Below, one piece after another: positions 53,757 to 64,000 of a stretch of 64,000 nt of DNA; positions within the stretch are counted from its first letter, which is position 1, and each line of letters opens with the position of its first letter. The DNA comes from Bradyrhizobium sp. RP6 (GTDB lineage: Bacteria > Pseudomonadota > Alphaproteobacteria > Rhizobiales > Xanthobacteraceae). The translations under genes and the position numbers were made by a program. The notes below the pieces were generated by a model that was not told the origin of the DNA, ran no database searches, and worked only from the letters and a program-made list of their open reading frames with translations. The stretch lies in contig NZ_RQIT01000010.1 of NCBI RefSeq assembly GCF_003837805.1, positions 143,723-207,722 of the forward strand. Direction: 5' to 3'.

Positions 53757-54890
53757 TCACTTTGAGAGATCCGATTGCAGCCCCGCCTTCGTTGCAATCG
53801 GCGTCCGGTCGTCCTGAAGGAGCTCGACATAGACCTGCTGCAATTGTCCATGCGTCTTCTGAACGTCATACAGCTGCTTGAACCGGTCGTAGCCGCGCTG
53901 TCCCAGCACCTTGAGATCGAGATCCAATGCTCGCCGGAAGCCGTCGACGAGCGGCTGAACGGCGACGGGCTCGCACAGCACGCCGGTGACGCCATCGACG
54001 ACGATCTCGGGCAATGCGCCGCTGCGGAACGCCAGAATGGGCTTGGCGGCGCGCATCGCCTCTAGGGCAACGAGGCCAAAGGCTTCCCATCGTGACGGGA
54101 TCACGACGAGGTCGGCGGCCTCAAGCTGGGTCTCGATGGTTGGCCTGTCCAGCCAGCCCAGCAGGGACACGTTGGAGGGGACCGTCGGGCCTTCGTATTT
54201 GTTGACGACGGAGGCGCCGACGATGCGGACGTCGAGGACGTCCTCGAGCGAGCGTGCCGCTTCGATCAGGAGATCAAAGCCCTTCTGCCGGTCCAGACGA
54301 CCGATGAACAGGACCTTGACCTTCTTGGAAGTCCATTCCGCCGCAACGGGCTGCAGCGTGCGGCTCTTCGAGATGCCATTGTGGACGAGGGTGAGGCGGT
54401 CGGCGGGAATTCCCGCGCGGACCGCCTCGTTGAATTCGTCGCCGGAGATGCAGATGATCCGGTCCGACGTGCGCGCGAGAAGGTTCTCCGCCGCCTTTGT
54501 CACCACGTGACTGAGGCGGCCGGTCTCGCGCGAAAACGCCCAGCCGTGCGGACAATAGACGACGCGCGGTCCGCCCGAGCGGGCCGCCAGCGCAGGCCGG
54601 AGCACGAGGCCTGCAAACGAGGAATGCAGGTGCACCACGTCCGGTCTGAAGGCATCCAGCGCTTGCATGCTTGCGCGCAACATCTGGAATAGCCCGGCGA
54701 TGCTGCGTCCGGATCGCTCGAACGTCGTAATCTGATTGTCATCGACCGCGGCGAGATCGCGTCGATGATCCGAGGGCACGACATAATGTATGTTCTCGGC
54801 GCCGAAACTCGTCTGTTGCTGAGGATGTAACTCATTCAGGTAGCTCGCAATCCCGCCACGAATCGTCTCGGCGACGTGCAGCACTTTCAT
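53757..54890 (-). CDS. family 4 glycosyltransferase
   Basis: A 377-residue GT-B enzyme. Segments are 'MKVLHVAETIRGGIASYL' with the glycine loop, 'DVVHLHSSFAGLVLRPAL', 'CPHGWAFSRETGRLSHV' and, in the C-terminal domain, 'VLFIGRLDRQKGFDLLIEAA' and 'VVIPSRWEAFGLVALEAMRA', which contains the EX7E motif with both Glu. The ATG at 54890 is preferred to that at 54929. It precedes the PslG-like gene with a 109-base gap. Function within the repeat unit not defined. Confidence 0.91.
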   Translation of the reverse strand: MKVLHVAETIRGGIASYLNELHPQQQTSFGAENIHYVVPSDHRRDLAAVDDNQITTFERSGRSIAGLFQMLRASMQALDAFRPDVVHLHSSFAGLVLRPALAARSGGPRVVYCPHGWAFSRETGRLSHVVTKAAENLLARTSDRIICISGDEFNEAVRAGIPADRLTLVHNGISKSRTLQPVAAEWTSKKVKVLFIGRLDRQKGFDLLIEAARSLEDVLDVRIVGASVVNKYEGPTVPSNVSLLGWLDRPTIETQLEAADLVVIPSRWEAFGLVALEAMRAAKPILAFRSGALPEIVVDGVTGVLCEPVAVQPLVDGFRRALDLDLKVLGQRGYDRFKQLYDVQKTHGQLQQVYVELLQDDRTPIATKAGLQSDLSK

Positions 54891-55127
54891 CGTCTGTCTT
54901 GGATAGGGCTGCGTCGGAGAGCCGGACATCGTGTATCCCTGTTCTGAGCTTCACTGATGACGGCACAGTTCCTCGAATACGTAGCGATATTGGGGCAGCG
55001 ATGTGGTGTTGTTGCGCCGCGATCGGTGCACGAACGAAAAAGTTCTCGTGGAACAATGCTAGGAGCCGCGACTTGCAAAACGTTTGTGCAAGAACCATTG
55101 CGCGCAATAGGCGAACTGCGTCGAGCT

Positions 55128-56252
55128 TCAAGCGGCGCTGGCGATTCGTGCTGGTCGTTCGAGATGATCGAGCAGAGCCTTCGCCGACTTCTTCCAGGAA
55201 TAGAAGGCAAGGCGATTCTGCTGCCGCATGCGTTCCTGGTCAGAGATCGCACCGATTGCCAGTCTTTCGAGCATAAGCTGCTTCAGCGCTTCGGCATCGG
55301 TGGCGCGAAAATACGCAGCCGCGTCACCGCACGTCTCGACGACGGCATCAGCCATCGAGGCGATGACCGGACAGCCGAAGATCATGGCTTCGAGCGGCGG
55401 CACGCCGAATCCCTCGTAGAGCGAGGGAAACACGAATGCCGATGCATGCGCATAGAGAGCTGCGATCTCGCTGTCCGTCAGACGTCCGGCAAGCAGCAGG
55501 CCGGAAACCCCTTCGCCCGAATTGTCCTGAAAGACCTTGCTGTTATCGCCTCCGACGATGACCAGTGGAACGTCGGCCCGCTCGAGCAACTGGACGGCGC
55601 GGATCGCGACCGAGAGATTCTTGTTCTTGGTCTTCGAGCCCACGAAGAGGAAGAATTGTTGCGGCTGAATGCCCAGTCGCGCAAGGATGCCGGGGTCAGG
55701 CTTCGTGGCGGCGAAATGTTCGGCGCTGTTGGGAAAGACCGGAATGCTCGATGCTGATAGATTCAGCACGTCAGCAAGTTCTCCGCGGGAAAATGCCGAC
55801 ACCGTTGCGATGGTTGCGTGGCGGGCGAGCAGCCGCCCCATCGTGCGATGAACGGTCAAGTAGCGCCAGTTGAAGAAGTCCGGTCTGCGAAAGACCTGGG
55901 CGTCGTGGAGCACGACAATGTGGTCGCCATGGAAGACGGGACCGGAATTGGCCAGACTGATCAAGCGGCCTCCGGCAGCGGCGCGTGCGAGATCGATCTG
56001 ATCCCAAGCGTGCCCATGCAACCGGCCGACCGCGCGGATCTTGATCCGATCGAGATGAAGGGTCTCGCTTGCATCCGCTGGCGTCAGCAATTGCCATTCG
56101 GCGTTGCGCAGCGGGGCAGGCGTCTGCTCCGACGCCAGGAGTACGTCGATCGCCTTGACCATTTCAGCGGCATAACGCTGAACGCCGGTGAGCTTTTGCG
56201 ACAGAAAGCGGCCGTTGATGAAGAACTTCAATTGGCTACCATGGGAGTTCAT
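55128..56252 (-). CDS. family 4 glycosyltransferase (mannosyltransferase-like)
   Basis: A 374-residue GT-B enzyme of the type often annotated as mannosyltransferase. It begins 'FFINGRFLSQKLTGVQRYA', a signature of that subgroup, with 'HDAQVFRRPDFFNWRY', 'FLFVGSKTKNKNLSVAIRAV' and 'VFPSLYEGFGVPPLEAMIFG', where the EX7E motif is complete. Leads the minus-strand run of region B genes that ends with the flippase at 49624. Sugar specificity is not settled by sequence. Confidence 0.9.
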   Translation of the reverse strand: MNSHGSQLKFFINGRFLSQKLTGVQRYAAEMVKAIDVLLASEQTPAPLRNAEWQLLTPADASETLHLDRIKIRAVGRLHGHAWDQIDLARAAAGGRLISLANSGPVFHGDHIVVLHDAQVFRRPDFFNWRYLTVHRTMGRLLARHATIATVSAFSRGELADVLNLSASSIPVFPNSAEHFAATKPDPGILARLGIQPQQFFLFVGSKTKNKNLSVAIRAVQLLERADVPLVIVGGDNSKVFQDNSGEGVSGLLLAGRLTDSEIAALYAHASAFVFPSLYEGFGVPPLEAMIFGCPVIASMADAVVETCGDAAAYFRATDAEALKQLMLERLAIGAISDQERMRQQNRLAFYSWKKSAKALLDHLERPARIASAA

Positions 56253-56417
56253 CGGCTTTCAGGTCGGGTCGGCCTCGGGGAGGCAGACGGTGATCAAGCC
56301 AACAGAGCAATCGTTGGGTACGGAAATATGACGTAGCGCTCGATCGGCGCCAAAACGTTCGAAACGCATGATCGGCGCTGCCTTGCTGCGGGTGGGTTGG
56401 GGGTGTAGACGTCGGGC

Positions 56418-57308
56418 ATGACCGACGACACCTACTCTCTCCGCAGCGGCTCCCTCAAGGCAACCATCAAGGCGCACGGTGCCGAGCTGTGCTCGCTGAA
56501 GGACGACAGCGGCATCGAATTCGTTTGGCAGGCAGGACCGGAATGGCCGCGCCACGCGCCGCTGCTGTTTCCGATCGTCGGGCGCCTTGCCAAGGACGAA
56601 TTGCGGCACCGGGGCAAGGCATATCGGATGACCCAGCACGGCTTTGCCCGCGACAGCCGCTTTGCGTGGGCGGAACGCGGCGAGAGCCGCTGCACCCTGG
56701 TGCTCGATGACAATGAGGCGACGCGCGCGCTCTATCCGTTCGCGTTCCGGCTCGCCGTCGCCTACGCCATCGATGACACCGGTCTCGACCTGACGCTCAC
56801 GATCGCCAACACCGGCAAGGAGACGCTGCCGGCCTCGATCGGGGGCCATCCCGCCTTCAACTGGCCGCTGCAGCCCGGCGTGGCAAAGGAGAGTTATGCG
56901 CTTACCTTCGCGCGCGCGGAGTCGTCTCCCGTCCGCCGTCTCGATGGTGGACTGCTGCGGCCGGCGGCGGAGCCGAGCCCGGTCAAGGGCAACTCGCTTC
57001 CTCTGTCCGAGTCCCTGTTCACCGACGACGCCATCATCTTCGACCGGATCGAGAGCACTTGGGTCCGCTATGCCGCGGGGCAGGGTCCTTCGACCGGGCC
57101 GTGGCTGAAAATGTCCTGGCGCGGCTTCCGCGAGCTCGGCATCTGGTCGAAACCGTCAGGTGCGCCGTTCCTCTGCATCGAGCCCTGGCGCGGCCATGCC
57201 AGTCCCGCCGGCTTCGAGGGCGAGTTCACCGACAAGCCGGGCCTGATGCATATCGCGCCGGGTGGGGAAGAGCGCTTGTCGTTCCGGATCGAGGTCGGAT
57301 CGTCCTGA
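56418..57308 (+). CDS. aldose 1-epimerase family protein (LacX/YeaD-like)
   Basis: A 296-residue beta-sandwich protein of the galactose mutarotase superfamily. 'LLFPIVGRLAKDELRHRGK', 'TQHGFARDSRFAW' and 'ASIGGHPAFNWPL' match the LacX-like subgroup, with the catalytic His within 'GGHPAF' and an acidic residue in the C-terminal half ('IEPWRGHASP'). It interconverts sugar anomers. It is divergent from the last EPS gene and may be unrelated to EPS synthesis. Confidence 0.87.
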   Translation: MTDDTYSLRSGSLKATIKAHGAELCSLKDDSGIEFVWQAGPEWPRHAPLLFPIVGRLAKDELRHRGKAYRMTQHGFARDSRFAWAERGESRCTLVLDDNEATRALYPFAFRLAVAYAIDDTGLDLTLTIANTGKETLPASIGGHPAFNWPLQPGVAKESYALTFARAESSPVRRLDGGLLRPAAEPSPVKGNSLPLSESLFTDDAIIFDRIESTWVRYAAGQGPSTGPWLKMSWRGFRELGIWSKPSGAPFLCIEPWRGHASPAGFEGEFTDKPGLMHIAPGGEERLSFRIEVGSS

Positions 57309-57336
57309 GGCCGAGGGGCGCGCTGATCGATGGTCC

Positions 57337-58185
57337 TCAGACCTCGATGCGCGTGAGATCCTCGCCGAGCACGACCGGACCTGAATAGTCGCGTCGGACA
57401 TCCTCAAGCAGGGCGGCCAACATGGCATCATCGTTGCGCGGCCGGTGGTGGGTCAGCGCGAGCTTCCTGACGCCGGCCTTGGCCGCGACCTTGCCGACCG
57501 TGTCACCGCAGGCGATCGTGTATTTCGCAAGGCGGCGGAGGTGCTCGTTGTTGATCTCGGGCGTTGCGAGAAAGCAGCACTGCACCAGCAGGTCGGCGCC
57601 CTCGGCCAGCCGCTGGAGCCCGGGGCAAGGGACGGTGTCGCCGGAAATCGCAATAATCTTGCCCTCTGCCTCGAAGCGGTAGCCGAGACACATCCATCGC
57701 GCGAGGAAGGCCGGCGGCATGTCGAGGCCGTCGCCATGCGAGACCAGCTCGGTGCTGATCTTCCAGCGGCCGGTGTCGAGAACTGGACCCGGTGCGATGT
57801 CCCTTCCGACGACAGGCTTCCAGCCGCCGAAGCTGGGCTCGCCCTTGTCCCGCCAAATGATGTCCTTGTCGTAGACCTGCGTGATCAGCGTGCTGACGAG
57901 CCGCTCGGTATCCGGCGGTCCATAGATACGCAGCTCGTCCTTGCGCCCCTGCATCCATGAATTCAGCATCACATCGTAGAGGTCGCCGATGTGGTCGAAA
58001 TGATGGTGCGTGAGAAAGACCGCGTTGATGGTGCCGAGCGGCACGCCGGCCTTGCTGAGCTGCACCACGACGCCGCGACCCGCGTCGAACAGGATGTTCT
58101 CGTCGCCGAGCCTGATCAGCGTGGTCGTCGCCATCCGGCGCGGGTCCGGGCGCGGGCCACCGGTGCCGAGTAGTATGACCTCCAT
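57337..58185 (-). CDS. metallo-beta-lactamase fold hydrolase, RNase Z-like
   Basis: A 282-residue MBL-fold protein. It begins 'MEVILLGTGGPRPDPRR' and has the binuclear metal motif 'FLTHHHFDHIGDLYDVML' (HxHxDH), 'AISGDTVPCPGL' with the bridging Asp and 'LALTHHRP' as the last His. The layout is that of RNase Z/arylsulfatase-like phosphodiesterases, but it lacks features that would prove tRNA processing. ATG 58185 follows 'gggaggtgg', a strong ribosome site, so the in-frame extension to 58383 is rejected. Substrate unknown. Confidence 0.87.
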   Translation of the reverse strand: MEVILLGTGGPRPDPRRMATTTLIRLGDENILFDAGRGVVVQLSKAGVPLGTINAVFLTHHHFDHIGDLYDVMLNSWMQGRKDELRIYGPPDTERLVSTLITQVYDKDIIWRDKGEPSFGGWKPVVGRDIAPGPVLDTGRWKISTELVSHGDGLDMPPAFLARWMCLGYRFEAEGKIIAISGDTVPCPGLQRLAEGADLLVQCCFLATPEINNEHLRRLAKYTIACGDTVGKVAAKAGVRKLALTHHRPRNDDAMLAALLEDVRRDYSGPVVLGEDLTRIEV

Positions 58186-58261
58186 GGCGCCACCTCCCGG
58201 ATGCGGACTCTTGCGACACACAGTAGATGCGGAGCTCGCGGCGGGGCAAGCCGGCTCGCCC

Positions 58262-59095
58262 TCAACGCGATGCGACGCGCTTCCATCTGGCTCCAATGCG
58301 TGCCTTGATTTGGCTGATCCGGGCCTCGTGCGCGGCCCAATAGGCGCGGCTGGCGGCCGCGGTGCCCTGACGATAGCGGGCATAGACCGTTTTGGGCTGC
58401 ACCGGCATCTTCGGGCGGCTCGCCGGTTTTGCCGGGGCCGCAGCAGCGACGGGGGGCGCAGGATCCGGAGCAGCCGCAGCTGCGGTCCCTGCCGGCATCG
58501 CGTTCATGGCGAGGAGACGGTTACGGGCTCGGTTGCAATAGACCTGCGACCGCGCGGTCATCTCTTCTTCGCCGTGACCTGCCCGGTACTTCATCAGGGC
58601 GCGGCAGAGGTCCCCGCCCGCCAGACGCCAGGCCCGGCTGAGATAGAGCACCCCGTAATGGATATTGACGTCCAATTCTGCGAGTTCCGCATTGCTTCCG
58701 CGGAAGCCCAGCATCGCCGCCGTCTCGGGCCGCACCTGCATCAGGCCGATTTCGCCGGCGCTGCCGATGACCGCCGGGTTGTAGCCGCTTTCGATGAAGA
58801 CGAGGGCTTCGGCGACGTCGGCCGATAGATTGGTGTTTGCGGTTTCTCTCTCGATGATCTTCCGGATCGTGGCCCGGGATGACGCCGTTTCGCCGGCGCC
58901 GAGCTCGGTCCCGGTGTTGGCGATCGTCGAAATCGTGTGCGGGCCGTCGATATCGCCGTCGCTCGCATGTGCGCCGATCGGGGCCGACAAAAGCAGGGCG
59001 ACCGCCACGTGTCTCCACGTCGCGCCGAGATTGAAGCGTGCCCGATCCCGCAGCATAAGCTCGTCATAGAGCTCCGGAGTTAACAAACCGGCCAT
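58262..59095 (-). CDS. lytic transglycosylase (SLT domain)
   Basis: A 277-residue exported peptidoglycan-cleaving enzyme. After an N-terminal stretch with a hydrophobic segment ('HVAVALLLSAPIGAHA') comes the SLT fold: 'AEALVFIESGYNPAVIGSAG' with the catalytic Glu in the 'ES' pair, 'EIGLMQVRPETAAMLG', and 'MKYRAGHGEEE' in place of the usual 'YNAG'. The C-terminus is Ala/Pro-rich and basic. It sits 76 bases upstream of the MBL gene. The internal Met before the hydrophobic segment may be the true start. Confidence 0.87.
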   Translation of the reverse strand: MAGLLTPELYDELMLRDRARFNLGATWRHVAVALLLSAPIGAHASDGDIDGPHTISTIANTGTELGAGETASSRATIRKIIERETANTNLSADVAEALVFIESGYNPAVIGSAGEIGLMQVRPETAAMLGFRGSNAELAELDVNIHYGVLYLSRAWRLAGGDLCRALMKYRAGHGEEEMTARSQVYCNRARNRLLAMNAMPAGTAAAAAPDPAPPVAAAAPAKPASRPKMPVQPKTVYARYRQGTAAASRAYWAAHEARISQIKARIGARWKRVASR

Positions 59096-59234
59096 TGGCG
59101 CGCGGTCACTGTCGCGCGCGGGCGCTCACCCCCAAGGAACGCCTTCCCGGTCGCGCGTGTTGTGGCCTTGGCGGGGGCGCGGCCAATGCTATGCTGTCCC
59201 GCTATTTCCGTGACGATAGGACGAGGATATTTCA

Positions 59235-60881
<1,647 letters not shown>

Positions 60882-60973
60882 AGCGCAAAGCAACTGAACA
60901 ATTGCATATGAGCCCGGCCATGACGCCGCGGAGGCGCAGAACCTCAATCTCAAAAATGCCGTTCTGAGAGGTG

Positions 60974-60983
60974 CTGTATACAC
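60974..60983. promoter_or_regulatory. candidate GntR-type operator, distal
   Basis: The six-base palindrome 'gtatac' (60976-60981) within 'ctgtatacac' lies about 100 bases upstream of the vanA start. FCD-type GntR regulators such as the one encoded within this cluster often bind short palindromes of this kind. Assignment is inference. Confidence 0.4.
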
Positions 60984-61047
60984 TGCAATAAGGAAAGGTA
61001 ATATGATAAGGGGAATTTGGGACTTGAACGATTCATTCTCTCAGCTA

Positions 61048-61068
61048 TTGTATACATAACGCATACAT
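61048..61068. promoter_or_regulatory. candidate GntR-type operator, proximal
   Basis: A second 'gtatac' (61050-61055) and a nearby 'gcatac' (61061-61066) fall about 20-40 bases before the vanA ATG, within the likely promoter. Together with the distal copy they resemble paired sites for a repressor that responds to vanillate or a related acid. Confidence 0.45.
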
Positions 61069-61088
61069 AAGCCGTGGGAGTGAGACCA

Positions 61089-62138
61089 ATGCCAAAACCC
61101 TTCCCGATGAATGCCTGGTACGCCGCGGCCTGGGACGCCGAGGTGAAGGCGGCGCTGCTGCCGCGGACGATCTGCGGCAAGCATGTCGTGATGTATCGAA
61201 AGGCAGACGGTGCGGTGGCCGCGCTGGAGGATGCCTGCTGGCACCGCCTGGTGCCTTTGTCCAAGGGTCGGCTCGAAGGCGACACCGTCGTCTGCGGCTA
61301 TCACGGCCTCAAGTTCAACGCGCAGGGCCGCTGCACCTTCATGCCCTCGCAGGAGACTATCAATCCGTCGGCCTGCGTCCGCGCCTATCCCGTGGTCGAG
61401 CGTCACCGCTACGTCTGGCTTTGGATGGGCGATCCTGCGCTGGCCGATCCCGCGCTGGTGCCGGACATGCACTGGAATCACGATCCGGCCTGGGCCGGGG
61501 ACGGCAAGACCATTCACGTCAAATGCGACTACCGCCTCGTGCTCGATAATCTCATGGACCTAACCCACGAGACTTTCGTTCACGGCTCATCGATCGGCAA
61601 CGAGGCGGTCGCCGAAGCTCCGTTCGACGTCACCCATGGCGAGAAGACGGTGACGGTGACGCGCTGGATGCGGAACATCGAGCCGCCGCCGTTCTGGGCC
61701 AGGCAGCTCGGCAAGCCCGGCCTCGTCGATCGCTGGCAGATCATCCGTTTCGAGGCCCCATGCACGATCGCGATCGACGTCGGCGTGGCACCTAGTGGCA
61801 GCGGCGCGCCGGAAGGCGACCGCTCGCAAGGCGTCAACGGTTTCGTGCTCAACACCATCACGCCGGAGACCGAGAAGACCTGCCACTATTTCTGGGCCTT
61901 CGTCCGCAACTACCGTATCGGCGAGCAGCGCATCACCACCGAGATCCGCGAGGGTGTCTCCGGCATCTTCCGCGAGGACGAGCTGATTCTGGAAGCACAG
62001 CAGCGCGCCATGGACGAGAACCCCGATCGCATCTTCTACAATCTCAACATCGACGCCGGCGCGATGTGGTCGCGCAAGCTGATCGACAAGATGATTGCCA
62101 GGGAGAATGCGCCGCAACACCTCCAGGCCGCGGAGTAG
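61089..62138 (+). CDS. vanA: Rieske oxygenase, vanillate O-demethylase oxygenase-like
   Basis: Terminal oxygenase component that probably removes a methyl group from vanillate or a related methoxy-aromatic acid. The 349-residue product has the Rieske 2Fe-2S motif 'ACWHRLVPL' and 'VVCGYHGLK' (Cys50, His52, Cys69, His72) and the mononuclear iron motif 'NLMDLTHETFVH'. The ATG at 61089 follows 'gggagtgag', an excellent ribosome site, so the upstream GTG is rejected. It stands at the head of a three-gene unit with a GntR regulator (5-base gap) and a matching reductase. The exact substrate is inferred. Confidence 0.9.
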   Translation: MPKPFPMNAWYAAAWDAEVKAALLPRTICGKHVVMYRKADGAVAALEDACWHRLVPLSKGRLEGDTVVCGYHGLKFNAQGRCTFMPSQETINPSACVRAYPVVERHRYVWLWMGDPALADPALVPDMHWNHDPAWAGDGKTIHVKCDYRLVLDNLMDLTHETFVHGSSIGNEAVAEAPFDVTHGEKTVTVTRWMRNIEPPPFWARQLGKPGLVDRWQIIRFEAPCTIAIDVGVAPSGSGAPEGDRSQGVNGFVLNTITPETEKTCHYFWAFVRNYRIGEQRITTEIREGVSGIFREDELILEAQQRAMDENPDRIFYNLNIDAGAMWSRKLIDKMIARENAPQHLQAAE

Positions 62139-62142
62139 GAAC

Positions 62143-62895
62143 ATGGCGGAGCGCGAGGTCGACCGCTCTGTCTCGCAGACCGTGAAGGCGCAGCTCGCGC
62201 TGCGCGACCAGATCCTGTCGGGGGCGTTGCGCCCGGGCGAGCGCATCTCCGAGCTTCAGGCGGTGGAGACAACAGGCGCCTCGCGCACGCCGGTGCGCAT
62301 GGCGCTGGTGCGGCTGGAGGAGGAGGGCCTCCTGGAGGCGATCCCCTCCGGCGGCTTCATGGTGAAGGCGTTTTCGGAACGCGACATTTCCGACTCCATC
62401 GAGCTGCGCGGCACGCTAGAAGGCCTGGCTGCGCGATTCGCCGCCGAACGCGGCGTCTCCGCGCGCGAACTGGAGCCGCTGAAGGAATGCCTTGCGGCGA
62501 TCGACGAATTGCTCCGCCAGGTGCCGATATCGGTCGATGCCTTCTCGTCCTATGTCACGTTGAACGCGCGCTTCCACGCGGTGCTCACGGAGCTGTCGCG
62601 CAGCCCACCCCTGATCCGCCAGATCGACCGCGCTTCGGCGCTGCCGTTTGCCTCGCCCAGCGGCTTCGTGATGGCGCAATCGGCATTGCCCGAGGCGCAG
62701 CAGATCCTGATCATCGCCCAGGAGCATCATCGCGTCGTGATCGACGCCATCGAGAATCGCGAAGGCGCACGGGCCGAGGCCATCATGCGTGAGCATGCCC
62801 GGCTCGCGGTGCGAAACCTGCGGCTCGCGCTGCGCAACCGGACCCATCTCGACCTGTTGCCGGCGCTCGCGCTGATCAAGACCGCAACCGATTGA
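62143..62895 (+). CDS. GntR-family (FCD) transcriptional regulator
   Basis: A 250-residue regulator with an N-terminal winged helix-turn-helix ('ALRDQILSGALRPGERISE', 'EEEGLLEAIPSGGFMVK') and a C-terminal all-helical FCD ligand domain ('ELRGTLEGLAARFAAERG' to the end), which typically holds a metal and an organic acid. It lies between vanA and vanB, with its ATG four bases after the vanA stop. It is likely the operon's own repressor. I prefer the ATG at 62143 to a reading that overlaps vanA. Confidence 0.9.
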   Translation: MAEREVDRSVSQTVKAQLALRDQILSGALRPGERISELQAVETTGASRTPVRMALVRLEEEGLLEAIPSGGFMVKAFSERDISDSIELRGTLEGLAARFAAERGVSARELEPLKECLAAIDELLRQVPISVDAFSSYVTLNARFHAVLTELSRSPPLIRQIDRASALPFASPSGFVMAQSALPEAQQILIIAQEHHRVVIDAIENREGARAEAIMREHARLAVRNLRLALRNRTHLDLLPALALIKTATD

Positions 62896-62906
62896 GGGCC
62901 GTCACC

Positions 62907-63887
62907 ATGCGCTTCATCGAAACCTGGATTCCTGCAACGCTCGTCTCCACCCGCGACCTTGCGCCCGGAATCCGCGAGTTCCTGATCAGGCCGGATCAGC
63001 TCGACGTCACGGCCTATCCGGTCGGCAGCCACATCAATGTCAGCGTGACCATCGACGGCCTGCCCGAGACACGGTCCTATTCGCTGGTCGGCGAGGGCGC
63101 TTCGCACGGCTTCAGGATCGCGGTGCGCCGCGCCGAGGATTCCCGTGGCGGCTCGCGCTACATGTGGTCCTTGCAGCCGGGCGCGCGGCTCGACATCACC
63201 CAGCCCGCCTCGCTGCTCGCGGTCGACTGGACCCGCGCCAATTATTGCCTGATTGCCGGCGGCATCGGCATCACCCCGATCCTCGGCGCCGCGCAGGCGC
63301 TGGCGAGGCGCGGGGCAAACGTCATGCTGCACTATGCGGTGCGCTCGCGCCACGAAGCCGCCTATCTCGACGACCTCGCCGCGATGCTCGGCGACCGCCT
63401 CGTCGTTCATGTCAGCGACGAAGGCAGCCGGCTCGATCTCGACGCCCTGTTCGCCTCATTGCCGCAAGGAACGCTGGGCCTGTTTTGCGGCCCGATGCGG
63501 ATGCTCGACGCCGCGCGTCATGCCTGGATCGGCGCCGGCCATCCGCTCCCCGATCTCCGCTACGAGACCTTCGGCTCCAGCGGCACGCTGCCGACCGAAA
63601 CGTTTCGCGTGCGATTGAAGGACTCGAATATCGAGATCGAGATCCCGCGCGAGCGCTCGATGCTGGACGTGCTCAACGCCAGCGGCTTTGAGGTGATATC
63701 CGATTGCAAGCGCGGCGAATGCGGCCTCTGCGCCATCGACGTGGTCGACGTCGACGGCGAGATCGACCATCGCGACGTCTTCTTCAGCGACCACCAGAAG
63801 CAAGCCAACCAGAAGATCTGCGCCTGCGTCTCCCGCGCACGGGGTACGATCACCGTGGATACGTTGCTGCGCGCGGATGCGGTCTGA
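62907..63887 (+). CDS. vanB: PDR/VanB-type oxidoreductase, reductase partner of VanA
   Basis: A 326-residue electron-transfer protein with an FMN-binding domain ('TRSYSLVGEG'), an NAD-binding domain ('CLIAGGIGITPILGAAQAL') and a C-terminal plant-type 2Fe-2S domain with 'DCKRGECGLCAIDV' and a later 'KICACVSRARG' Cys. This is the class that supplies electrons to VanA-like oxygenases. The ATG at 62907 is 11 bases after the regulator's stop. The reductase completes a vanA-gntR-vanB cluster. Confidence 0.9.
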   Translation: MRFIETWIPATLVSTRDLAPGIREFLIRPDQLDVTAYPVGSHINVSVTIDGLPETRSYSLVGEGASHGFRIAVRRAEDSRGGSRYMWSLQPGARLDITQPASLLAVDWTRANYCLIAGGIGITPILGAAQALARRGANVMLHYAVRSRHEAAYLDDLAAMLGDRLVVHVSDEGSRLDLDALFASLPQGTLGLFCGPMRMLDAARHAWIGAGHPLPDLRYETFGSSGTLPTETFRVRLKDSNIEIEIPRERSMLDVLNASGFEVISDCKRGECGLCAIDVVDVDGEIDHRDVFFSDHQKQANQKICACVSRARGTITVDTLLRADAV

Positions 63888-63934
63888 GGTGACTGCAGCG
63901 AGATCTATCTGACGGCATGGGCGGTGCCGCCGGC

Positions 63935-64000
63935 TCCACCTCTCCCGCTTGCGGGAGAGGTCGGCGCGAAGCGCCGGGTGAGGGTTCTCTCCTCTGGGGG
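63935..64000. repeat. intergenic repeat ending the window
   Basis: A hairpin of 'cctctcccgc' and 'gggagagg' around a short loop is followed by 'cgcgaagcgccgg' and 'gtgagggttctctcc'. I have met this repeat type many times in alphaproteobacterial, notably Bradyrhizobium, intergenic space. It continues past the window edge. Confidence 0.6.

Overview
The window reads as one chromosomal stretch of a GC-rich alphaproteobacterium, most like Bradyrhizobium or a close relative. This is inferred from gene content, codon use and a palindromic intergenic repeat of a type I associate with that group; no rRNA, tRNA or phylogenetic marker is present to prove it. About 56 kb of the 64 kb is devoted to making, exporting, decorating and trimming exopolysaccharide (EPS).

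Region A (372-25733) starts with an outer-membrane polysaccharide export lipoprotein. It then holds an FkbM methyltransferase, a GT2 glycosyltransferase, an O-antigen-ligase-like membrane protein, a Wzc-type chain-length regulator/tyrosine kinase translationally linked to two unknown envelope genes, a GT4 glycosyltransferase, a hexapeptide acetyltransferase, a SAM methyltransferase, a GH71-like secreted glycanase, a second polymerase-like protein, a Wzx-type flippase and a priming polyprenyl-phosphate sugar-phosphate transferase. It ends with WcaI-like GT, gmd, fcl and a WcaF-like acetyltransferase, so its product probably contains L-fucose, as colanic acid does.

A 2.3-kb scar (25734-28020) with a decayed IS3-family transposase and only tiny genes separates this from region B. 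Two small unrelated genes (28021-29069) follow.

Region B (29682-56252) has its own priming transferase and Wzc-type kinase, another Wzy-like protein, four acyltransferase-3 proteins, a pyruvyl transferase, four GT4 glycosyltransferases, two Wzx-type flippases, a PslG-like secreted glycosidase and a 1302-residue protein. The latter joins a clan GH-A glycosidase to four 166-residue repeats in perfect register and an RTX-type C-terminus. Neither region B nor the rest of the window shows a second export lipoprotein.

The last part (56418-63887) is ordinary metabolism: aldose-1-epimerase-like protein, MBL-fold hydrolase, lytic transglycosylase, phosphoglucomutase (which supplies glucose-1-phosphate for sugar nucleotides), and a vanillate demethylase-type cluster (vanA - gntR - vanB) with candidate operator sites upstream.

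In the expected scheme, the priming transferase loads the first sugar on undecaprenyl phosphate, GTs extend it, acyl, pyruvyl and methyl groups are added, Wzx flips it, Wzy polymerises it, Wzc regulates length through tyrosine phosphorylation, the lipoprotein exports it, and secreted hydrolases trim it. The most unusual items are the 166-residue-repeat glycosidase and a family of small secreted proteins found beside both Wzc genes.
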